From Aldehydirespirator sp965203575 (GTDB taxonomy: Bacteria; Actinomycetota; Acidimicrobiia; Acidimicrobiales; Aldehydirespiratoraceae): a DNA stretch of 64,000 nucleotides. The notes beneath the pieces were generated by a model. The model saw only the letters and a list, made by a program, of their open reading frames with translations. It was not told where the DNA came from and did no database searches. Positions 51,836-59,569 of the stretch are shown here, piece by piece (within the stretch, counting starts at the first letter, position 1; every line of letters begins with the position of its first letter). Where the stretch lies: assembly GCA_965203575.1 (NCBI GenBank), contig OZ241894.1:1798001-1862000 (forward strand). Direction: 5' to 3'. Position numbers and translations under genes: made by a program.

Positions 51836-53107
51836 TCAGGCCGCCGATCCGGCGATTTCGCGCAGCGCCGCAGCCACGTCGGCGTCGTCGTCGGTGTGGA
51901 CGGTGCGAAGGTCGACGACGGTGGCGCCGTCGACAACCCGGGCGATGATCGGGCGAGGCCGCGACCTCAGCCGGCTCACATGGTCGCCGGTCGCGGCGAC
52001 GCCCACGGACTCGATCTCGACGCCGGGCAGGGTGCCCCCTCCAGGGGTAGCCGCGGTGCTCACCTCCTGCAGGCCCTCGTAGGCGCCGAGGCGCTCCCGG
52101 AGCTGTGCGGGAGTGAGCGCCGCCATGCGCCAGAAGTCGATGGCCTGGCCGTCCTGGCGCAGGTAGGCCAGAGCGGTGTGCTGCAGCGCCGCCAGCACCA
52201 GTGACCCGGGCCGCAGAGCCCGGGCCAGCCGATGGCGGCGGCAGGCCTCGACCAGGTCGGCCTGCCCGGCGATGATGCCGGCCTGAGGTCCGCCCAGGAG
52301 CTTGTCGCCGGAGAACGTCACCAGTGCCGCGCCGGCCTCGAGCGTCTGGCGGGCGGCCGGCTCGGAGTCCAGCCACGGCGGCGGGCCGCTGTCCAGCCAC
52401 GGGCAGCGGCTGTCGAGCAGCCCCGAGCCGATGTCAGCCACCAGCGGCGGTCCCAGGTCGGCCAACTCGGACGTGCTGGGAGCCTCGGTGTAGCCCACCA
52501 CCCGGAAGTTCGACTGGTGCACCTGCACCACGACGGCCACATCGTTGCCGGGGTCGGCCACCGCGGCGGCGAAGTCGCCCCGGCGGGTGCGGTTGGTGGT
52601 TCCGACCTCCACCAGCCGGGCGCCCGACCAGGCCATCACGTCGGGCACCCTGAACCCGCCGCCGATCTCCACCAGCTCGCCTCGGGAGACCACCGCGTCG
52701 CGGCCCTCGGCCAGCGCGGCCAGCACCAGCATCACGGCCGAGGCGCAATTGTTCACCGCCATGGCGGCCTCGGCCCCGCAGGCCCGGGCCAGCAGCGCGG
52801 GCGCGCCGGCCTGGCGGTCGCCGCGCTCGCCGGTCTCGAGATCCAGCTCCAGGTTCGAATAGCCGGCGCTCTGGCTCCAGGCCAGCGGCGCCCGCCCCAA
52901 GTTGGTGTGCAGCAGCACGCCGGTCCCGTTGATCACCGGCGCCAGCAGCCGCCGGCGGATGGCGCGGGCCCGATCCTCGCCCGAATCGGGATCACCGGCT
53001 GCGATCGCGGCCCGGGCCGCGTCCACCAGAAGCGGATGGGGCATGTCGACGCCGGCCAGCGAGCGGGCTAGCCGGTCGACGGAGGGCGGTCGATCCTGGG
53101 TCGGCAC
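51836..53107 (-). CDS. selA: L-seryl-tRNA(Sec) selenium transferase
   Basis: PLP enzyme converting Ser-tRNA(Sec) to Sec-tRNA(Sec) with selenophosphate. The GTG at 53107 starts VPTQDRPPSVDRLARSL, matching the family N-terminus, and gives 423 residues. INGTGVLLHTNLGRAPL (about 85-101) is the SelA signature, and the PLP lysine is in TFSGDKLLGGPQAGII. The longer open frame up to 53248 runs through the dispersed repeat and is rejected. One insertion with a repeated PPWLDS-type segment (DSGPPWLDSEP) is visible near residue 265. Confidence 0.94.
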   Translation of the reverse strand: MPTQDRPPSVDRLARSLAGVDMPHPLLVDAARAAIAAGDPDSGEDRARAIRRRLLAPVINGTGVLLHTNLGRAPLAWSQSAGYSNLELDLETGERGDRQAGAPALLARACGAEAAMAVNNCASAVMLVLAALAEGRDAVVSRGELVEIGGGFRVPDVMAWSGARLVEVGTTNRTRRGDFAAAVADPGNDVAVVVQVHQSNFRVVGYTEAPSTSELADLGPPLVADIGSGLLDSRCPWLDSGPPPWLDSEPAARQTLEAGAALVTFSGDKLLGGPQAGIIAGQADLVEACRRHRLARALRPGSLVLAALQHTALAYLRQDGQAIDFWRMAALTPAQLRERLGAYEGLQEVSTAATPGGGTLPGVEIESVGVAATGDHVSRLRSRPRPIIARVVDGATVVDLRTVHTDDDADVAAALREIAGSAA

Positions 53108-53127
53108 GTCGCCGACAAGGCTACGTG

Positions 53128-53194
53128 CCCGCTCTTGTTGCGGGCCGCTCGGGCCCGGTGCCCGCTCTTGTTGGCTGCGCTCGCGGGCCGCGCC
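53128..53194 (-). repeat. Two degenerate copies of the dispersed repeat
   Basis: CCCGCTCTTGTTGCGGGCCG followed by CTCGGGCC (from 53128) and CCCGCTCTTGTTGGCTGCGC followed by TCGCGGGCCG (from 53161), between the divergent selA and fxsA genes. They match the minus-strand form of the repeats at 12.2 and 56 kb with several changes. Confidence 0.65.
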
Positions 53195-53208
53195 CATACG
53201 CTGGGGGC

Positions 53209-53757
53209 GTGTTCGTCCTGCTGCTCCTAGCGCTGCTCTGCGTGCCACTGCTGGAGCTGTATGTGATCATCCAGGTGGCCGGCGGGATGGGGACCGGCCA
53301 GACCATCGTGCTGCTGATCGCGGTGTCGGTGGTGGGGGCGTGGATGGTGCGCCGCTCCGGGCTGGGTGTGCTCAACCAGATCCGCGCCCGCCTGAGCCGC
53401 GGCGAGCTGCCGGCCGCAGAGCTGGTGGACGGACTGCTGATCCTTGTCGCGGGCGCGTTGATGCTCACGCCCGGCTTCATCACCGACGCGGTCGGGCTGC
53501 TGCTCCTGTTCCTGCCCACCCGCGTGCTGGTGAGATCCCTGCTGATGCGCCACTTCTCGAAGAAGATCACCGTCGGGGGATGGTCGGCGGGACCCGGCAG
53601 GCGAGGCGGCTTCGGCTTCGGCTACGACTCCGGCGGCGGCCGGGACTGGGGCGGCCCCGGCGGGTTCGACGCGGGCGGAGCTGATGTCCGGGACGTGGAC
53701 GAAGTGCGCGAGATCCGTGACCGCCGGCAGAGCAGAGAGGACCCCCATGAAGATTGA
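53209..53757 (+). CDS. FxsA family membrane protein
   Basis: A 182-residue protein with three helices and the FxsA pattern: VPLLELYVIIQVAGGMGTGQTIVLLIAVSVVGAWMVRRSGLGVL, then LVDGLLILVAGALMLTPGFITDAVGLLLLFLPTR. FxsA was named for suppressing F-plasmid exclusion of phage T7 when overproduced; its normal job is unknown. The C-terminal 65 residues are a Gly/Asp-rich tail. The GTG at 53209 gives the family start; upstream sequence is the dispersed repeat. It overlaps the next gene by 11 bases. Confidence 0.88.
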   Translation: MFVLLLLALLCVPLLELYVIIQVAGGMGTGQTIVLLIAVSVVGAWMVRRSGLGVLNQIRARLSRGELPAAELVDGLLILVAGALMLTPGFITDAVGLLLLFLPTRVLVRSLLMRHFSKKITVGGWSAGPGRRGGFGFGYDSGGGRDWGGPGGFDAGGADVRDVDEVREIRDRRQSREDPHED

Positions 53758-54904
53758 CCCGGGCGTGACCGCGGCCGTGGACGGGGTGCTGACCACCACC
53801 CGCGCCGTGCGACGGCGCCTCGACCTCGAGCGCCATGTCGACGACGAGATCATCCTGGACTGCATCGACATCGCGGAGCAGGCGCCTACCGGAGGCAACC
53901 AGGGCAGCCGGCGCTGGCTCATCGTGCGCGACCCCGAGCTCAAACAGCGGCTGGCCGACCTCTACCGCGACGTGATCGGCAATCGCCTGATCGAGGCTCG
54001 CGACCGTCTGGCCGGCACCGGCGACCCGCGGGAGCGGGCCATGCTCTCCTCCGGGCACCTGGCCGAACACCTCGGCGAGGTGCCCGTCATCGTCATCCCG
54101 GTGATCCTGGGGCGCCACGACGACAGCGGCCGTCCCGGCCTGTTCGACTCGGTGATCCAGAGCGGGTGGAGCTTCTGCCTGGCCCTGCGAGCCAGGGGCC
54201 TGGGCACTGCCTGGACCACCGCCGGTCTGGCCAAGGCCCCCGAGATCAAGGAGCTGCTCGACATTCCCGACGACGTGACCGAGATCGCCATGTTCCCGGT
54301 GGCGTGGACCGTCGGCACCGACTTCAAGCCGGCCCGGCGGCTTCCGGCCCGCGAGATCGCCTACTTCGACGGCTACGCCCGCACCTACGAGCGGGGGCCC
54401 AGCGACCCGGTGTGCATGGCCGACGGTCCCGGCACCGTCGTCGAGGCCGACATCCGGGCCGATCCGGCTGCGGTATGGGCGCAGGTCACCGACATCAACC
54501 TGCCGGCGCGGTTCTCCGAGGAGTTCCAGGGGGCCGAATGGGCCGACGGCCACGACGGCCCGGCGTTGGGCGCCTCATTCGTGGGCCGCAACCACCATCC
54601 GGGCCGGGGGGACTGGGAGGCTCAGTGCTTCGTGGACGTGCTTGAGGAGCAGGCTGCGTTCGGCTGGTGCACCAGCGACATCGACAACCCCGGCGCCCGC
54701 TGGCGCTTCGAGCTCGAGCCCGTAGTGGGCGGCACGCGGCTGCGCTTCCGGGGCATCCTCGGCCCCGGCCCGTCCGGGCTCGACCAGATCATCGCGGCCC
54801 GTCCCGACCTCGAGCCCCGCATCATCGACCGTCGCATGGCCGAGCACCGGGCCAACATGCAGCGGGTCGTGGAGGGCGTCAAGGCCGCGGCCGAACAGGC
54901 ATAG
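53747..54904 (+). CDS. Nitroreductase domain fused to an SRPBCC domain
   Basis: A 385-residue fusion. Residues about 10-205 are a nitroreductase-family flavoprotein (TTTRAVRRRLDLERHVDDEIILDCIDIAEQAPTGGNQGSRRWLIV, and SVIQSGWSFCLALRARGLGTAWTT). Residues about 225-380 look like an SRPBCC/polyketide-cyclase ligand-binding domain (GTVVEADIRADPAAVWAQVTDINLPARFSEEFQGAEW and WRFELEPVVGGTRLRFRGILG). The two halves are usually separate proteins. The SRPBCC pocket may bind the hydrophobic substrate reduced by the FMN domain (inference). ATG 53747 overlaps the fxsA stop. Confidence 0.85.
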   Translation: MKIDPGVTAAVDGVLTTTRAVRRRLDLERHVDDEIILDCIDIAEQAPTGGNQGSRRWLIVRDPELKQRLADLYRDVIGNRLIEARDRLAGTGDPRERAMLSSGHLAEHLGEVPVIVIPVILGRHDDSGRPGLFDSVIQSGWSFCLALRARGLGTAWTTAGLAKAPEIKELLDIPDDVTEIAMFPVAWTVGTDFKPARRLPAREIAYFDGYARTYERGPSDPVCMADGPGTVVEADIRADPAAVWAQVTDINLPARFSEEFQGAEWADGHDGPALGASFVGRNHHPGRGDWEAQCFVDVLEEQAAFGWCTSDIDNPGARWRFELEPVVGGTRLRFRGILGPGPSGLDQIIAARPDLEPRIIDRRMAEHRANMQRVVEGVKAAAEQA

Positions 54905-54947
54905 CCGGCGGCTCCTGCCGGATAGTGGCCTGCAGCGTGGTTCGCAC

Positions 54948-55985
54948 ATGAGGACCTCAGTCCAGCTCACTGCAGATGCGGCGCCGTGGCCCGAGTCGGT
55001 CGACTTCGTGACCGGGGCTGAGGCCCTGGGCGTGGACGCGGTGTGGGTCGCCGAGGCGTGGGGGTCCGACGCGGCCTCCCCGCTGGGCTACCTCGCGGCC
55101 CGGACCGAACGGGTGACGCTGGGCGCGTCCGTGTTCCAGGTCGGGGTCCGCTCGGCGGTGATGACGGCCCAGACCGCGCTGACCCTCAACGAGCTGTCGC
55201 AGGGCCGGTTCGTGCTGGGGCTGGGAGTGTCGGGACCGCAGGTGATGGAGGGTCTGCACGGAGTGGGCTTCGCCGATCCGCCGGGCCGCATGGCCGAGAC
55301 GCTCGACGTGATCGCGCAGGCCTTCGCCGGTGAGCGCATCGCCTACGCGGGCCGTCATCTGCGGCTTCCCCTGGCCGGCGGGGAGGGCAAGTCGCTGCGC
55401 CTGTCGATCCGGTCCGGGGCGGCCCCGCCCGTCTATGTGGCCGCGATGCTGCCGAGGATGCTGGAGCTGACCGGCGAGCGGGCCGACGGCTGGCTCGGCA
55501 CCAGCTTCGTGCCCGAGGGTGCTGAGGACGCCTATTTCCGTCATCTGCGAGCGGGCGCGGCTCGGGCGGGCCGGACCCTCGACGACATCGACATCTGCCA
55601 GGGGGCCGAGGTCGCCTTCGCCCGCGACGAGGCTGAACTGGCCGCCATGATCGACGCCCGCCGGGCCGGGCTGGCCTTCAGCCTCGGCGGCATGGGCTCG
55701 GGCCGTTCCAACTACTTCAATTCGGCCTATGCCCGCCAGGGCTTCGCCGATGTCGCCGCCGAGGCGCAGCGTCTGTGGCTGGCCGGCGACAGGCAGGCCG
55801 CGGCCGCGGCGATCCCCGACGAGATGGTACTGGCCACCACCCTCATCGGCACCGTCGAGATGGTGCGGGACCGTTTGGCCGGGTGGGCTGTCGCCGGGGT
55901 CGACACCGTGCGCCTGTACCCGGCCGGCGGCACCGTCGATGAACGCCTCGACACCCTCGGCCGAGCGCTGGACCTGGTTCCCTAG
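54948..55985 (+). CDS. LLM-class (probably F420-dependent) oxidoreductase
   Basis: A 345-residue luciferase-like TIM-barrel protein: GAEALGVDAVWVAEAWGSDAASPLGYLAARTERVTLGASVFQVGVRSAVMTAQTALTLNELSQGRFVLGLGVSG (about 23-96) is typical of the F420-dependent group of actinobacteria, as is PPVYVAAMLPRMLELTGERADGWLGTSF. F420 rather than FMN is inferred from group and lineage. The substrate is not known. It may be functionally linked to the nitroreductase fusion gene 43 bases upstream. A tandem repeat array begins five bases after the stop. Confidence 0.88.
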   Translation: MRTSVQLTADAAPWPESVDFVTGAEALGVDAVWVAEAWGSDAASPLGYLAARTERVTLGASVFQVGVRSAVMTAQTALTLNELSQGRFVLGLGVSGPQVMEGLHGVGFADPPGRMAETLDVIAQAFAGERIAYAGRHLRLPLAGGEGKSLRLSIRSGAAPPVYVAAMLPRMLELTGERADGWLGTSFVPEGAEDAYFRHLRAGAARAGRTLDDIDICQGAEVAFARDEAELAAMIDARRAGLAFSLGGMGSGRSNYFNSAYARQGFADVAAEAQRLWLAGDRQAAAAAIPDEMVLATTLIGTVEMVRDRLAGWAVAGVDTVRLYPAGGTVDERLDTLGRALDLVP

Positions 55986-55990
55986 AGGCC

Positions 55991-56273
55991 GAGCGGGTAG
56001 GCGAGCGAATCCGGTCCATACGGGCGAGGTCGTGGCCCGAGCGGCCCGTGAGCGCAGCGAACAAGAGCGGGAGACATGGCCGAGCGGGTAGGCGAGCGAA
56101 TCCGGTCCATACGGGCGAGGTCGTGGCCCGAGCGGCCCGTGAGCGCAGCGAACAAGAGCGGGAGACATGGCCGAGCGGGTAGGCGAGCGAATCCGGTCCA
56201 TACGGGCGAGGTCGTGGCCCGAGCGGCCCGTGAGCGCAGCGAACAAGAGCGGGAGACATGGCCGAGCGGGTAG
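55991..56273 (+). repeat. Tandem array of three 91-bp repeats
   Basis: Three apparently identical 91-bp units start at 55991, 56082 and 56173, followed by ten bases of a fourth (56264-56273). Each begins GAGCGGGTAGGCGAGCG and contains the dispersed core GCCCGAGCGGCCCGTGAGCG then CAGCGAACAAGAGCGGGAG. The unit length is not a multiple of three and no gene runs through it. The perfect identity points to very recent amplification. Confidence 0.95.
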
Positions 56274-56342
56274 TCCCGGTCGGCGGCATCGAAGGGTGTC
56301 CGGCCGGCGGTCGGTGCGCTGACATACTGGGTCCGGTGCGAG

Positions 56343-57662
56343 ATGGAAGCTGACCGCGGTTCGAGGCCCGTGATGGGCATGTCGCTCGGGTTGGCGGTGG
56401 CCAGGCGGGCGCTGTTGCTGGCCCTTGTGGCGCTGCTGGTCGCCGTGGTGGCGCTTGTGGCCGCATTCGTGGCCGACTCCGGCAGCGATGACGCGGCCGA
56501 CGGCGTCGACGGCGCCGACCTTGCGGAGGCGCGAACCGCTGCGGCCGCGGCTCAGGCCAGTGCCGAGGACGCTGCCATCACGTCCGCCGCGTCGGCGGCC
56601 AAGGCCGAGGAGGCGGCCGTCGTGGCCCAGGAGGCGGTCGTGATGGCCCAGCAGGCCGCTGCCGCGGCCGAGGCGGCCGCGGCTCAGGCTGCCGCGGCGG
56701 TGGAGGCCCTCGCCGCGGCTCAGGAGGCTGCCGCGGCCGGTGCCGAGGTCGACACGCAGCCGGCGGAGACACCGGACCCCGCCGAGGCTGAGACGACGGA
56801 CGCTGCGGGGACCGACACAGCCGGCGCCACCGAGGAGGCCGAGGAGACAGCGGAGCCCGCCACCGAGGCAGATGCCGACGACACGGACGAGACCACGGAC
56901 ACCCAGGACGCCGACGCCTCCGACACGGGCGGCGACGAGTCCGGGGAAGCGTCGACGGGCGGAGCCGACGGTGCGCCGGGCGACGCATCCGAGCCGGCTG
57001 TGTCCCTTCCCGGCGAGCCTTACGAGTTCGGCCCACCGGACGGCGCCGCGCTCGCGGTGGTGGGTGTCTCCCACGACAGCGTGCTGAACGTGCGCGACGT
57101 GCCCGCGGGGGAGATCGTCGCCCGGCTGGACAACGTGATGAACGTGGGCAGCGAGCCGGTCGTCTACGTCCGCGAGGCCGACTCCGATGGGCTCATCGCC
57201 ACCCTCGATCTCAATCGGGGCGTGATCGCCACCGGCAACACCCGCAAGCTCCCCACCACGATCTGGCACGAGATCCGCATGGCCGATGCGGTGGGGTGGG
57301 CGAGCAGTGCGTACCTTTCGCCGCTGGGCGCTACCTCTGACGCCACTGCCGAGATTGTCGCGGTCCTGGGCGAGGCGCCCACCGCGCCGACGCTGGCCGA
57401 ACTGGCACGGATCGTCGCTGAAGCGGTGGCCTCCGACGATCCGCCGTCTCGCATCGTCGTGTCGGGCGCCCCCGTCATCGGCGATCTCGCCGAGATCACG
57501 GTCGACGTGTTGGGTCTGCCCGATGACGCCGTCCGCGGCTTCCGGCTGCAAGTCTTCGCCCAGCAGGATTCCGAATCAGATCTGTTCGCGCTCAGGACCG
57601 TGGAGAGCACAACGATCTGCGACAGCCACCGGGGCGTAAGCGAAGAAGGCATCTGCAACTAG
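56343..57662 (+). CDS. Membrane-anchored coiled-coil protein with SH3-like domain
   Basis: A 439-residue protein of unknown function. In order: a short cytoplasmic N-terminus, one membrane helix (about 20-46, LLLALVALLVAVVALVAAFV), and an Ala-rich coiled coil (about 58-135) with Glu spacing. Then come a disordered Asp/Glu/Thr-rich linker (about 136-225), a bacterial SH3-like domain (VVGVSHDSVLNVRDVPAGEIVARLDNV to WHEIRMADAVGWASSAYLSPLG, about 238-328) and a C-terminal domain ending in two cysteines (CDSHRGVSEEGIC). The layout suggests a cell-wall-facing anchor. The Ala/Glu coil resembles the stalk of the binding protein at 33579. Confidence 0.7.
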   Translation: MEADRGSRPVMGMSLGLAVARRALLLALVALLVAVVALVAAFVADSGSDDAADGVDGADLAEARTAAAAAQASAEDAAITSAASAAKAEEAAVVAQEAVVMAQQAAAAAEAAAAQAAAAVEALAAAQEAAAAGAEVDTQPAETPDPAEAETTDAAGTDTAGATEEAEETAEPATEADADDTDETTDTQDADASDTGGDESGEASTGGADGAPGDASEPAVSLPGEPYEFGPPDGAALAVVGVSHDSVLNVRDVPAGEIVARLDNVMNVGSEPVVYVREADSDGLIATLDLNRGVIATGNTRKLPTTIWHEIRMADAVGWASSAYLSPLGATSDATAEIVAVLGEAPTAPTLAELARIVAEAVASDDPPSRIVVSGAPVIGDLAEITVDVLGLPDDAVRGFRLQVFAQQDSESDLFALRTVESTTICDSHRGVSEEGICN

Positions 57663-57733
57663 CCCGCGGAAACGCAGCCCCACCGGTAGTTTGCGGTCAT
57701 CGTGAGCGACATGGCCAGTAGCGGAGGGGTTGG

Positions 57734-57925
57734 ATGATCCCTGCTCATGGCGACCGGCAGGTCGACGATCCTTGGGAGGCCATCGAGGCCTGTTACACCG
57801 CGGGCTGGACCGACGGCCTGCCCGTGGTTCCACCCACCGAGCCGCTGGTCACCGCGATGCTGGCCGGCGGGGTCTGGGCTGCCGACGAGGTGCTGCTCGA
57901 CGACCCCCGGGATCGAGCGACCTGA
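57734..57925 (+). pseudogene. Truncated gene with GWTDGLPVVPPT signature
   Basis: A 63-residue frame starting at ATG 57734 with a strong ribosome-binding site (GGAGGGG). It contains DPWEAIEACYTAGWTDGLPVVPPTEPLVTAMLAGG, a signature I recall from the N-terminus of much longer proteins of unknown function. It stops at 57923 just before the convergent mrp gene, so only the N-terminal part is present. It is probably a decayed gene, though a short functional protein cannot be excluded. Confidence 0.55.
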
Positions 57926-57933
57926 GGATAAGT

Positions 57934-57960
57934 CCGAAGCGAGTCCGGATCAGGCTTCGG
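57934..57960. terminator. Hairpin between convergent genes
   Basis: CCGAAGC (57934-57940) and GCTTCGG (57954-57960) form a seven-base stem with a 13-base loop spanning the end of mrp and following the stop of the truncated gene. It could serve as a bidirectional terminator; there is no T-run. Confidence 0.35.
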
Positions 57961-59122
57961 CCGCGTCCACCGCGTCGAGCGCGGCCACGGCGGCCTCCAG
58001 CATGCGGGCGCTGCAGCCGGCCATCTCCACCGGCGGCACGTGCTCCTCCGACAGGGCCTGGGCCGCCGACTTGAAGGCCTCGGCTGCCGGGCCGTCGCCC
58101 AGCACGGCAGGCTCGCCCGTGTCGAAGCCGTCGGCCACGGCGGCCTCGAGAGGAATACGGCCCAGCAGGGGCACCCCGACCTCGGCGGCGAGGGCCTCGC
58201 CCCCTCCCGAGCCGAACACAACGTGATGCTCGCCGTCACCGGTGGCCAGGTAACTCATGTTCTCGATCACGCCCACGATGCGCAGGTAGTTCTTGCGGCC
58301 CATGTCCACCACCCTGGCCGCCACCTTCTGGGCGGCCGTCGCCGGGGTGGTAACGATGATCATCTCGGCTCGCGGCAACATCTTGGCCAGGCCCATCTGC
58401 ACGTCGCCGGTGCCGGGCGGCATGTCGATCAGCAGGTAGTCGAGGTCGTCGCTCCAGCGCACGTCCTCGCAGAAGTGCTGCACGGCCCGGTTGAGCATCA
58501 GCCCTCGCCACATCAGCGCCGAGTCCTCCCGGTCCACCAGGAAGCCCATCGACACCACCTCGAGGCGACCCTCGCCGACGGTCCGGGTTAGCGGGACGAT
58601 CTTGCCGTCGAGGGAGCGCAGCTCGCCGTCGACGCCCAGCATCCGGGGCACCGAGTAGCCCCAGATGTCGGCGTCCATCACGCCGACGTTGAACCCCTGC
58701 GCGGCCAGCGCCGCGGCCAGGTTGGTGGTCACCGTGGACTTGCCCACGCCGCCCTTGCCGCTGGCCACCATCAGAACCTTGGTGGTGGGCGGGATGGCGG
58801 TGTCGGGCGCGCGCTGTGCAACGTTGAAGCGGGCCTTGGCCATGGCCGCGGCCTTCTCGTCGGCGGTGAGCTCGGCCCACACGATGCGCACCTTGGTCAC
58901 GCCCGGAAGGGACTCCAGCCGGGCCTTGACGTCGCGCTGGATCTGGGCCCGCAGCGGGCAGCCCGCAGTCGTCAACGCGATCTCGATCCGCACCTGGCCG
59001 TCGTCGGACACCTGAGCGCCCCGGGCCATGCCCAGCTCCACCAAGTTGCTGCCCAGCTCAGGATCGATCACACCGCGCATGAGATCCATCACGGCCTCGG
59101 CCGTCGGCGCGGTCGTGGTCAC
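57950..59122 (-). CDS. Mrp/ApbC family iron-sulfur carrier ATPase
   Basis: A 390-residue P-loop protein that carries or inserts Fe-S clusters. An N-terminal MIP18/DUF59 domain (about 1-95, DLMRGVIDPELGSNLVELGMARG) precedes the deviant Walker A VASGKGGVGKSTVTTNLAAALA (about 119-140). MDADIWGYSVPRMLGV and LIDMPPGTGDVQMGLAK are also characteristic. The Cys pair that binds a bridging cluster in many homologues (CxxC) is not evident near the C-terminus, where VIENMSYLATGDGEHHVVFG lacks cysteine. The gene is divergent from an IscA-type carrier gene, a functional match. Confidence 0.92.
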   Translation of the reverse strand: MTTTAPTAEAVMDLMRGVIDPELGSNLVELGMARGAQVSDDGQVRIEIALTTAGCPLRAQIQRDVKARLESLPGVTKVRIVWAELTADEKAAAMAKARFNVAQRAPDTAIPPTTKVLMVASGKGGVGKSTVTTNLAAALAAQGFNVGVMDADIWGYSVPRMLGVDGELRSLDGKIVPLTRTVGEGRLEVVSMGFLVDREDSALMWRGLMLNRAVQHFCEDVRWSDDLDYLLIDMPPGTGDVQMGLAKMLPRAEMIIVTTPATAAQKVAARVVDMGRKNYLRIVGVIENMSYLATGDGEHHVVFGSGGGEALAAEVGVPLLGRIPLEAAVADGFDTGEPAVLGDGPAAEAFKSAAQALSEEHVPPVEMAGCSARMLEAAVAALDAVDAAEA

Positions 59123-59248
59123 AACCCGATGCTACCGGCAGCGCCTGTAGCGCCGATCCCGCCGGCTGGTGGCGTCGGTAGCCTCGCCCGGCTGCAGGCG
59201 CTAGGTTTGTGGTCACACAGCCGTGCGCAACCACTCCGGAGAGCCGTC

Positions 59249-59569
59249 GTGATCACACTCACCGACAATGCGTCCGACAAGGTGTCGGAGCTCATCAAGG
59301 CCGAGAACGAGGAGGGGCTGGCCCTGCGGGTTGCCGTCCGTCCGGGAGGATGCTCGGGCTTCTCCTACGAGATGTACTTCGACACCGACGTGGCCGACAG
59401 CGACACCACCGCCACATTCGGGGGGGTGCAGGTGGTGGTGGACCCGTCCTCGGCGATGCTGCTCGATGGGGCCACGCTCGACTACTCCGACGGCCTGCAG
59501 TCGGCCGGGTTCTCGATCGACAACCCCAACGCTCAGCGATCCTGCGGCTGCGGCCAGAGCTTCAGCTAG
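59249..59569 (+). CDS. IscA/ErpA-type iron-sulfur cluster carrier
   Basis: A 106-residue A-type carrier protein. The three conserved cysteines are in VRPGGCSGFSYEM (about Cys33) and RSCGCGQSF (about Cys101 and Cys103). The GTG at 59249 with GGAG eight bases upstream gives the normal start (VITLTDNASDKVSELIKAEN). It passes Fe-S clusters to client proteins, and the divergent Mrp ATPase is a related function. The stop is shared tail to tail with the minus-strand gene that follows (overlap in the palindrome AGCTAGCT). Confidence 0.95.
   Translation: MITLTDNASDKVSELIKAENEEGLALRVAVRPGGCSGFSYEMYFDTDVADSDTTATFGGVQVVVDPSSAMLLDGATLDYSDGLQSAGFSIDNPNAQRSCGCGQSFS

Noticed and set aside
53108..53248. Longer SelA N-terminus
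   Set aside because: The extension is translated from the dispersed intergenic repeat and has no SelA similarity; GTG 53107 begins the family sequence.
55991..56273. CRISPR array
   Set aside because: The units are fully contiguous 91-bp tandem repeats with no variable spacers, and no cas genes are present.
57923..57960. UGA followed by a hairpin, considered as a Sec codon with SECIS element
   Set aside because: The frame after the UGA is GGA TAA, so read-through would add only two residues. The hairpin fits better as a convergent-gene terminator.
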